64,000 nt of DNA, from positions 10,979,859 to 11,043,858 of the forward strand of contig CM063287.1 in assembly GCA_032173965.1 (NCBI GenBank), in the 5' to 3' direction. The position numbers and the translations under genes are program-made. How positions within the stretch are numbered: the stretch's first letter is position 1; each line of letters begins with the position of its first letter. Shown one piece after another: positions 42,561 through 53,800 of this stretch. Origin of the DNA: Sitta carolinensis. Taxonomy: Eukaryota > Chordata > Aves > Passeriformes > Sittidae. The notes beneath the pieces were generated by a model that made no database searches, was not told the DNA's origin, and worked only from the letters and a program-made list of their open reading frames with translations.

Positions 42561-44289
42561 GGCGCCACCGCCTTTGCCCGGGCAGGGCTCGCAGCGCACA
42601 CCCGCCCCCAGCTACTACCCACGGCTTATTAAACTCGGCTTCATTTAAAACAAGGCTGCTAAATTTACACTTTCTCTCCCGCTGAAGAAGGCTACCTAAA
42701 GAAAACAAAAAATACAACCCAAACCAAGTATCTTGTACCATCTTCCCAGGTGTAATATCTTCACGCTCACTTGGCACTCTGAGTGCTTCTTTCCACAAGG
42801 AAGACCAAACACCATCATTTTTGTCTCTGGCAGAGCTATTATGGATAAACCAGATCTAAATTATTTTTCATTACATACAAATAGCAAATGTGAAAACCTG
42901 AAGTCAAATGCTGTAGTGGTAACTTCCCAGGCACACAAAAAAACAACTGCTTGTCACATGTGAATGCACAGAAGACACAAGCAACAGCACCTAGGATGGA
43001 AGTTGGCTCACGACAGCATAAAAACAGGGTTAGTAGGAAACACTTCCTTGATGGCTTAGATTAAACCTAGCCTAGCAAAGGTGGACAGAAGCAGGAAGAA
43101 CCCTACAGAAACAACGTCATGGCAAACCATCCTGTACCACTCTGCAGGGCAAAACGCCAACAATCTCCTTGTAAATCTCTGAAGGCAGCAGTTGTCTATT
43201 CAGCAGAGACTCTTCAATTATTCAAATATAAATCATGTTTTCATATTCATGTGACCTCATCTGAATCTCACAAGGGAAAAAAAAATTACTGACAAATTAA
43301 TTTGAGTCAGGCGCCAGCCTAGTATCCTATAGACAAAGAATTTCAGTATCAGTAAACAGAAAATTATGAGATTAATTTAGAAAATCTCAAAATACTAAAT
43401 GTTTAAAAAAATCTACAGAACCATTCAACCAAAAGCTTTTGTGTGAGGCAGCCTGATCCCACATGGGATCTCGTATCTGAGATAGCAAATATTACTACAG
43501 TGTAATAATAATGAATTTCAGCTTGGTGACAAAGAGTAAACTTATTCATGAAGGAGACCAAGAAATTACTGATATTATCTGCCCCACTGCCTGTTTGAGG
43601 ATGAAGTATTAAAAATAGGTATATCATAGTAACTACTTCATGCCATATACGGCATAAAAAATAAATTCTGATGCTCTTCCAACAAAATGATCGTTCGAAG
43701 CCTTCTGTCATGCAGAGAAAGACTTCGGCTGTCAGTTAATTTAACAGGACTGAAACCATCTACCACCTCTTCTCTCCATTCATCTTAAGCCTAACAATGT
43801 AGCATGAAACCAAGCTGACTGGACACAGGAAGATTTTCCCACAGGAAGCAAGTCACCCTGTCAGTGCTTGCCCTACAGAAAATGACAGCGTAGCTACACA
43901 CATTTGGGAAAGGTCTGTTTGCCCAGAGAGCTGCAGTCAGTGAGGGATCTCCTGACAGCCTCACGGTGCCAAAACTGGCCAAGTAACACAAGACCTGGTT
44001 GCAACGCTATTTTGAAGATCTCCTTAATAACCACGTGAGAAGTGGAGAAAACTGAGATGCTTTCATGCAGGGGCAAATGATCTAAGCACAAGAGTGAGCT
44101 ACTCTGATTAAAAATAAAGGATTTCCAAAACTCCTACCCAGTAACAATCGATCTTCACACCTTTTAAAAAAAGACTGACAAAGGGCAAAATTTAGGTAAT
44201 AGCTCAAAGTAAGGAACATATCTGGAGAGATTCAGGGCAGTTTTCTTCCACTGAAGTCCACTAAGACAAAACACAAAGAAACAATATTC
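42561..44289. other. gap between minisatellite and BMS1 3' end
   Basis: The first 50 bp remain GC-rich (CCCCGGCGCC), then the sequence becomes ordinary AT-rich. No gene or transposon is recognised. Confidence 0.55.
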
Positions 44290-44568
44290 TGTAATTGACA
44301 TTAAAATAGTTTATTGGCTAGATAGAATACACAGTATGCATAGAAATATACTTAAATACAAAGTCCTCAAGAATACTCCTGTATAAAACCCACAATTCAT
44401 ACTTCTGCATCTTATTTATATACATTACCAGAGTGTCAGTAAGGTCATATTTGCATTTCTTTCTTCTATTGAAAGCACATCTGGTTTAGTCCAAGGCCTT
44501 TTTGTTTCTTCAAGAGAAAATTGCATAGCTACCCTATTTCCTCATTTGGCCTGAAATCTGATGAGATT
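44290..44568 (-). other. BMS1: BMS1 3' UTR
   Basis: About 280 nt of AT-rich sequence lie between the TAA stop and the likely cleavage site. Only one canonical AATAAA occurs in it on the minus strand. The end coordinate is an estimate from the poly(A) signal; transcripts using sites further downstream cannot be excluded. Confidence 0.7.
44310..44315 (-). terminator. BMS1 poly(A) signal
   Basis: AATAAA on the minus strand, about 255 nt past the stop codon. A U- and GU-rich stretch typical of a downstream element lies at 44262-44286, so cleavage near 44290-44297 is expected. Confidence 0.7.
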
Positions 44569-44805
44569 TTACATACTCTTCTCTCCCTTACTAGATCCTT
44601 TCAAGCTTGATTTCTGCCTCTTTTTCTCCCTTTGTCCCAGTATGCGATAGACTTTTTTCTTAGCCTCCTTTTGCCTCTTGAATTTCTGTTCATCTTCCTT
44701 CTGCTTAACTTTGAGATATTCTTTAAGCTGTTCCCGATGCTTTACTTTGGCTTTCTTTATCTTGTAATTATTCACTGTACTCAAAGCACTGAGTAGAGCT
44801 GATAT
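44569..44805 (-). CDS. BMS1: BMS1 terminal coding exon and stop
   Basis: The exon is 237 nt including TAA at 44569-44571. It encodes [20 protein letters not shown] followed by a lysine- and glutamate-rich helix ending [13 protein letters not shown]. The length and charge of this coiled, basic tail match vertebrate BMS1 C-termini. The acceptor AG is at 44806-44807. Confidence 0.95.
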   Translation of the reverse strand: MSALLSALSTVNNYKIKKAKVKHREQLKEYLKVKQKEDEQKFKRQKEAKKKVYRILGQREKKRQKSSLKGSSKGEKSM

Positions 44806-47800
44806 CTAGAACAGAAAACAGACAATCAATATATATGCAGCTCAGTTTTGGTGAGCAAGAAACAGTGTAACCTCAGCAGAGACACACATAATGAATCAGA
44901 GATTCAAGGCAAGTTCCTAATTATCTCTGCACCTGTTACCCAATTTCTAAAATGGTTTAATTATTTATCCTGTTAGGAAGTTAATCAAAGCTTTAATTTT
45001 TGTGAACTCTGATTTTGGTTAGATAGCTTTTAAAAGGCTATGCCTAATTGCTACTATAGAACACTTAAACTGCAGTTTGGATCTTCTTGCCTCTGCAAGC
45101 ACTCTAATTCTCAATTTTAGAAGCAGAGTACTTGCTTCAAATCCTGTCTGTGTTAATAATGCATGGCAATGACAAGTCAAATAAAAAACTGCAGCTGCCA
45201 ATTTATGTCACCCATAATATGAGAGCACTAAATCCAAGTGAAATACATTGCAAGTGCTGTGACAAGGACAAAAGTCATATTTAGGCTTCAGGTGACCTAC
45301 TAGTCTAAAAAATAGACACCATCCACTCAGTGACAGTTCCATATACATACTATGTGCCAAACAGGAACAAAACAACTTGCAAGTGATCATTTTTCACTAG
45401 GAACATATAGATCTTTAGCATTAGCAGTAGATTCAAGTGTCAAAAAATAGTTAGAAAAGCTTTAAACAACACATTTACCCTTCAGGAGTCCTTGTTTCAG
45501 AGTAAGTGATAATTACCTTCTTTTCATGAGGCTCCCTGATAACAGCTGGTCTCCACTGGTCTTTTGGAGTCTTGCCTTTCTTCTCAAGATTCTTAGGCTT
45601 GTTCTTAAAAGGCAGTGCCTTCTGCAGTGCTTTAGGAATGTGGAGCTTATTGAAATGCCTCTTCTCCCTCACAATAGGCTAAAAGAATGAATACAGAACA
45701 TAGATATAACTCATGATCTTAAAAAGCTTTTATTTAGTTTTTCATCTTTCAGCAGGGGAAAAAACCCACAAACCAAAAAATAAATACACACACCTCAAAA
45801 AAATCCCAAACCGAACCAACCACAAAAAGCACATACCAAAAGTAAAAAACCAGCATCCTTGGACTGAAGTGTAAATGGTATGTTCACCCCAATTACTACA
45901 GCAGAAGCCTCAGTAAGCCAGCTGGAGAAGACTTCTACTCTGCAGATTACTTTATAAACTTTAATTGACCCACAACAATCTGCCCTCAACTGTTTTATTT
46001 CCATCTCATGCCAGGACTGTGCCTTGTGGATAAAAATTTGCAGTCACACATGTGTGTATGAACATGTATTTATACTGCTCTCAGTTAGCACAGGTCTGAG
46101 ACACACTGCAAATCTGACTGGTTTTTAAAAACAAAACGAAACAGAAATATACCTTATAGAGAGAATCCTTGTTTTGTTTCAGTTTGATGCCTCGTTCATA
46201 CCTCAGCTGGCCTGTTGTCTTCATGCCACTCCAACTACCTTTCTCACCTGCTGGTTTCAGCAAGGATGTTACAGGGTTATAAAACATTGGGATAGACACA
46301 GGATACCAAGTCCTCACGAAAACAATATCTGAAAGAAAAGGGAATGTTACTTAGCTCTAGTAATATGAAATGTAGAGTTCATCACATCCACACTCTAAGC
46401 AAAGATTGCCTGAACAGAACAGATACTACACCACATGCTAGCATTGTTTTGGTATGTAGACCAAATGTCTTCAACTTGTGGTAAAAGCAATGCAAAACCC
46501 CATAAAAGGCATGAACAGCACACATTTCTGAAGAGCAGGCAGCTGAATACCATCCTGCTCATCATTCATATTCAAGAACAAGCAACAGAATTCATATATG
46601 TAGATGTGCCTGTATAATTACTGATGAAACCAATTTTCTTTTCCTTTGCCTATTTTTATAAAAGAACTAACTTGCTTTTATTTTGCACTACCCCTGATTT
46701 TGGTGTGTTCAGGAAAACGGGTCATATAAACCCAAGTAAGTATAAACTCATTCTCAACATCACAGTGACGCTCAGCAAACACAGGAGATCCTCTGCATAA
46801 TTTCCTCAAAAGGCTACAGAAAAAAGTTAACTGGAGTTACAGTGCCAATCCTTGGATTTCTCAGAAAAATGTCCTTCTAGCACTTGTACCACTAAATTCA
46901 ATCCATCGTGCTCAAGGAGAAAGGCTATGTAAAACACTAAAACCATGCTGTGTAAAGCATTAAAACACTTGTAGATACATGTCTTCAACTCAAGCCTTTT
47001 CATCTGCATGTTATATGACTTCTGAGTATAAGTGAATGAAATCCAACATAAAATATACTTCTTTTTAATTTCACTCTGCATCTCACAAAGTATTTCTTAC
47101 TCTATGAATTCACATCTCAATTATCAGATCCCGGAATTCTGAGACACGGCTTTGCGATCTGTGAAATAGGATGAAAGTTGTGTGAGAACTTACATGCAAC
47201 GTGCAACTTACCACTCATCAGCAACTTGTCTTCAAATGTTGCTCTGAAAGCACCCACGGGAGCTCGGAGGGCCTTTTTGATCTGTCCTCGGATACCGCTC
47301 ACACTACGGATCGCTGCCCCTTCAAATTTAGCCACTTCCAACTGAGAGTTGAACATTCCCTGAAAATGTGAATTACCCACCATCAATCAAGATGCCACGT
47401 CTGTGACCTATGTAGGCCACAAAAACAGAATTCCCACAAGCATATCTTACAAAGAAACAGGAGGAGCATAGCATTGTCTTTAGACTAAGGGTGCTGACCA
47501 CACCAAAAACCCACTGAGCTGACTTTAGGTAAGCTACTGAAAGCAATCTACTTAGTCATATATCATAGACACGGTTTCTAAGCATTAAATACATATATTT
47601 AAAATTTCAGAACAGAACATATCCACAGAAGCTTTACAGTTCTACTTCAAAGTAATTTGCTGCAACACAGGAAACCTTAAAGGCAAGCAAGGTGCCTTCA
47701 GTTGCTAGTTCTGAGATTCTAACACAAGACAGTTCTTGAAGGTTTGTGCTTCTTTCATGTATCACAAGAAAAGCAAGACAAAAATCTGTCTATGCCTAGT

Positions 47801-50800
47801 GCAAATATTTGAGTGCTTCATTGCTGGGATCACTGCTTAGCTGCTTGCTGTCTCAAATGCAGAATAACCTAAGCCCTCCCTGAGCCTGAAAGCCCAGCTA
47901 AGCACGGCAGGAAAGTCAGCGAACCTTCACTTCTGCAACACTTCTACACCAAACGCTTCTGTAACTGTAACTGAGAAGTCTTAAGCACTGCTGAGAAGTC
48001 TCCTTTGACTCCAGAGCTGAAATTTAGCAGGATCAGACTGATACCTACCAGGCACAGGTTTACATCCTCCAAAGGTGCCTGCCACTGCTAATCAGCGGGT
48101 TTTAGGAAGGAAGCAGGGGGTGGGAAGGAAAAAAACCCATTACACTGAATGTGAACCAGGAGACTGTTCCAGAATTTTTGTCTGGTTAACAATAATTCAT
48201 ATTCCTTGGCTAGTAATCAGTACCTTTAGAGATCACATGGAAGAGAGCTCAAAAAACCACAAGCAGCTCCTGAGATCCAGAACAGCATTCAACAATATCT
48301 GAGAACTTCTGCCTCAGGAAAGACAATCCCAGGTTACATCCCTTCCTAACATCAGTAGATCTGGTTTTACAGTATACATACCTACGAACTTACCTTAATA
48401 AAACATGTGTTCTTAAAAATTTTGAACGGAAAACCAGTTAGCTTTAATTTCTTTACAATAGTTATGGATTTATCTAAATCGAGCACAACTCCTGTCGCAG
48501 CAATCCGGAAGTCAGGCTAAAACATCAGAGATGAAAGACACTGCTGAATATGTATTTCTCAGTGAAAACACCATTTAGAATCACAGAATCATAAAACAGT
48601 TTGGATTGAAAGGTCATCTAGATGACTTCTAAAGGTCATCTAGTCCCACCTCTCTTAAGTGAGCAGGGACATCTTCCAATAGATCAGGTTGCTCAGAGCC
48701 CCATCCAGTCTGACTCTGAATACTTCCATGGATGGGGCATCCACCCCTCTCATCAACCTCTTTGTGTTTTACCACCCTTGTTGTAAAAAACTTCTTCCTC
48801 TTATCTAGTCTAAATCAACCCTTTTAATTGAAAACCATCCCTTGTCCTATCACAGCAAGCCCTGCTAAGTTTATCCCAATATTTCTTTTAACCCCCCTTT
48901 TATGTACGGAAAGGCTGCAATGAGTCACCCCAGAGCTTTCTCTTCTCCATGATGAAAAACCCCAACTCCCTCAGCCTCTCCTCCTGGGAGAGGTGCTCCA
49001 TCCCTCCAACCATCTTTGGGACTGTCCTCTGGACCTGCTCCAACAGGTCCCTGTCTTTCCTGTGCTGAGGGCCCCAAGGCTGGATGTGGTACTCCAGCTG
49101 GGGTCTCACCAAGCAGAGCAGAGCAGAGCAAGCAGAGCAGAGCAGAGCAGAGCAGAGCAGAGCAAAGTAGAATCCCCTCCCTCGCTCTGCTGCTCGTGCT
49201 GCTCTTGCTGCAGCCCAGCATGTGATCTGCTCTCTGGGCTGCAAGTTCACATGACCACAGCATGTCCAGCCTCTCATCCACCACAATCCCCAAGTCCTTC
49301 TCAGCAGGGGCTGCTCTCAATCTATTGACACCGGGGGTTACCCCAGGTCTGGTGTGGGACTTGGCCTTGTTGAACCTTATGGGGTTCCCCCAGGACCACT
49401 TCTCTAGGTTCCTCTGGACAGCATTCCATTCCTCAGGCACAGCATACTTGCTTGGTGCCTGCCAACTGCTGTGCCACCGATGGTCAGTGCTGATCCAATA
49501 GTGCTGGTCCCAGTACAGACCCCTGAGGGACACCACTTGTCACCTCTGCACATCAGGACACTGAGCTGTAAACCACTACCCTCCAGATGGGGCCATTCAA
49601 CCAACTCCTCACCCACTAAACAGTCCACCCATTGAATGAGTATCTTTCCAATTTAGAGAGAAGGATGTTGTGGTGCACCCACACTCCACATTTCACTTTT
49701 AAGATTCAGAATTTCTAACCTTTACAGAAGTATCACAGCATGAAAAATGCAGACTGACTAGTACAGACTAGTTGAGGTGCTGCTGACATAACATTCCTAC
49801 CATTCACTAATGAGATTTCCAGAACTGCCATTCTAATTACCTTGGAAACAATCTAAAAGTCCTTGTGATCTACCTCACTACATTCTCTTTACGAAACAGA
49901 ATCTAACTCAGACAGAAAGTCTCAAAGGAGAAGTGCTTTGTGCACTGCTCTAAGACACTGTATTATGTGAAGGACACATGATGAAAATAGCCTTTTAAAA
50001 CATGTAAAACGATAACTGTGCAACAGCACTTGAAGGCATATTTTAGGAAGGAGACAATAATCACCACTCTCATTACTGTCAAGCTCATTACAAAGCCATG
50101 CAAGGCTTATGTTACCAATTGTCTGTAAACATGACCCTACCTTTAATATATATCTAATAAAGATCATATCTGACAAATACTGCTTTAACACTATTTAAAT
50201 TGGAATTATGGAATGGTTTGAAGAGAACTCAAAGATCATCTCATTCCAACACCTCTGCCATGGGCACTTTCCACAAGACCAGGCTGCTCATGGCTTCATG
50301 CAACCTGGCCTTGAATCCTGCCTGGGCATCCACAACTTCCCTGGGCAACCTGTGCCAGAGCCTCACCACCCTCACAGTAAACAATTTCTTCCTGAAATTT
50401 GTTTTAAAAAAAAAAAAAATCCTCTCCATACAGTTTCTCACCTCAACGTAATACGCCTTTCAAAAGTTTGAGTCCAGTTACTTTCTTAGCTGCTACAACT
50501 ACACTGCTTTATCATAATGAAAACCTTCTTCCCAAAAATATATATATTTTGCCCAAATATCCCCAGAAAGCATTAATCAACATTCTGTGGTAACAAACCT
50601 ACCGTTGTGCCACTGACAGACTGAACTGCCAAAAATCCTGTCCCCTGAGGAGTGATGGGCCCTAAAAGAAAATGAAATTTAAAAACTTCTGGAAAGTTTT
50701 ACTACACAATATCTAGCCCCTATTTAAATTCCAAAAGCTTAAAAATACATGACAAATAACACTCAGTGAAGAAAACCAAAGTTAAAAGCATTCAAAGTAT

Positions 50801-53800
50801 TGCTCACATTTAAAGCCCCATAAAGGAATGGTTAACAAGTAACTCACGCAAGGGCTAGGCCCATAATGTGTGCAAAGTCTATCTGCACACAAATCAGGTT
50901 CCTCTTTGATACACTACAACTTAGCAGGATGCTCAGAATTTGATTAAAAGCCAAGCAGTTCACAAATTATTTAAATAATCCACAAATATTAGACAACTGC
51001 CTATTTTCCCATACTGTTTGGTGTTATTTTTTGTTCCATGGGGAAATTTCAAGACTTCTCATTCCAAAAGCTCTATTTCCCGATATATCCTGCAAAACTT
51101 GAGCCTTTTCCACTGAGGAGGTGACCCAGGACAGCAGCTGCAGCAGGGCCTTGTTGGAAATCAAGAAGTTAGACCCGCACTGAGTCTCTCAGAAGGAGAA
51201 AAGCATGTAGAATTTGAGTTAAAGCCTTTAGATAAATTAAGATATATTAAATCACATAAATAAGTGTAAGTTTTAGAGTTAAGTAAGTTAGAATTAAGCT
51301 TAAGTAAGAAATATGTTTTAAGTGCCTGAGTAAAAGCAGAGTGCCCTAAGCAGTGCTTCCCACAGACATAACTAAAACACAGTAGAATACTGTTTTGCAT
51401 TTTTAGCTAGAACCATGAACATAAACAGATAGAACATGTACGCAGATAACAGACTAATGTGCGCAAATATACGAAAAGATGTGTACGAACTGGCACTGCC
51501 GTTGGCATTTTAAACTGTAATTCTAATAGGTGAAGAGAGAATGTTTTAGAATCGTGTTTTTAGCTAATTGGATAATTTATGGTTAAAAGCCCCCATCTGA
51601 GGCCTGCTGTTACTATACAGCTTGCTTTCACCTGCATGAGCTCTCACACTCGCATCCACAGGGAAGAAGAAAGAAGAAAAAAGATGGAGAAGCTGCTGCT
51701 GCTGCCCTGCTTGGAACTCTACACCAGAGAAGGGCTTGGAAACTGCTGCTGCCCTGCTTGGGACTCTATACCAAGGAAAGCTGCGGGAGCCACTGCTCCT
51801 GCTCGAGGCACGACCAGGAAATTTTAGCACGGACTCTAAGCATTCTGAACTCTCGCCTTCAGACCGATGTATTCGTGTAATAAAGAAGTGCATGCCAACT
51901 AACTACTGCTCTGGTGCCCGAGGCCCAGACCCGCAGGGATGCTGCAGGGCCTCACCCCAGAAGGCGGCGCCGCAGTGCATGTGCTGCGGGGTGTACTTCA
52001 GCAGCCGGTGCCGCCCGTTGTGGTCCTCGATGTAGAACATGGGGATGGTCTGGAAGCGCCTCCAGCCCAGCGAGAGGATTAAGGGATCACGGGTCTTAAG
52101 GATCTTCTTGTACCACCGGTGCTTCTTCAGGCGCAGCTGATCAGGAGAGAAGGGGAACCATGCTACTACAGGATGGCAACAGTGATTCTGAAACTCAAGC
52201 CTTAATTTTTCAGGAATGACTGAGAGCAATTTCTAGCTACATTTGAATTTTTTATACACTAAGTTTTGTTTATCTTCAAACATTCTCACTAACATTAGGT
52301 TGACTGGGAAGATCAATCAGTATTTTCACTCACTCTGAAGTTGGGTGAGTATGCATACAAGCACATTAAAAGTATATTAAAAACACATTTATATCCCTGC
52401 TAGTAACTTTTCTGTAGTCACTTCTATATAGATCATGAAGATCAGAGTACAATTAATGTTTGCAATTTAGCAATCACAGTATCAGACTCTAGTCCTGGGA
52501 CACCTCTGCAGCTGAACATTAAACAATAGTAACCTTTTCCAGTTATCCAATTAAGCCTGTAAGGATCCAGAATCTTCTACTGTAGAATTACACTTTGTGT
52601 CAAAAGCAAATCCCCTGTTCAGGAGACAAGGATGATAGTTTCTCTGTGTGTTTACTGTATTTTCAGTACACAGAAAGCAGTAACCCAGACACCCTGACGC
52701 ACACCTGTACTGAGATAAAATGCACTCAGCCCTTTGGCTACATACCTGTACATAGCCCACATTTCCTTCGCTGTTGCCTAGACCACCCAGGATGATAGGA
52801 TAATGAGGATCAAAATTCAGGACAAATTCACAGGGCACATTCTCAATCTCTATTCGAACATACATCCCAGGCCTGAATCCCTCATACTGAACTCTGGTCT
52901 CATCATCTTGATCTTCAAATTCAGCTCGATTAAGCTATATGACAAAGAGAAAGCCACCACATGTTTCACAAAATTCAACTATTAACAACTTGTTCATGAA
53001 GGGCTGGTTCTATTTAAAACATGCTAACATTTACATAAATCTTATTGTGAAAGATCTAATAGGTTTTGTGACTTTTTATTCAGAGGAAGAACTCCACAAC
53101 CACAAAGCCTTTCCCATTTGAGATCCCAAGTGGGCCTGTTAGTCTACTTGAAAGACATTACACAAGAGAAGCAAATGACTGAGTGACTTCTGATATGCCT
53201 TTTACAATGGTGATTTTGGATTTCAAAGATACAACTGTCAGAAGTACGTTTTCTGATTCAGGAGCCCAAGTACCTTTTAAAGTTAATGTCCTGATCTTTA
53301 AGGTGTAACTTTATGAGGATGTTGCACCCCTGTCTTACTCAGCAGCTTAAAAATATTTGTGTGCATCCTCACATTGTATATCATCAAAAGCTCTTCTGTA
53401 TCATATGATAAGAAAGTCGATATTGTGCAAATATTTAAGAAGACATCCTCGTGAATAAGAGGAGCCTCACCCTCCTGTTCTAGCTCCTGATGTTTTGCTA
53501 ACCATTGGACATTGACTCTTTTACTGGAATGTCCTTTACCATTTAAGTGCTCTCAGTACAGCAACATAACAGAGCTCATATTATCCTTTGTGACAGAGGC
53601 TAATGCAAGCAGGTAAGGATTAATTTAACAACTATTTAGGGCAAAATTTTGTCAGAAGACAAAACAGTGAAGTTATTAACAATGTAAGGCAGTGTTCTCC
53701 CAAGCCAGTCTTAAGAAGGAAGCTACTTTTAATCTTACATGTTCTTATGTCAAAAAACAAAGGCCTGGAACAAAATCAATACCTCCCATTCTGGATACAG

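Noticed and set aside
41571..42648. Pro/Gly/Ala/Ser-rich open frames on both strands
   Set aside because: They are translations of the 68-bp minisatellite. The unit is not a multiple of 3 and the same words recur in shifted frames.
1..44289. First exon of RET on the minus strand
   Set aside because: No signal-peptide exon, CpG-rich promoter or cadherin-like sequence was recognised. The only CpG-rich block is the minisatellite.
48925..49536. 203-residue minus-strand open frame
   Set aside because: It is a broken piece of CR1 ORF2 with a microsatellite inside, not a host gene.
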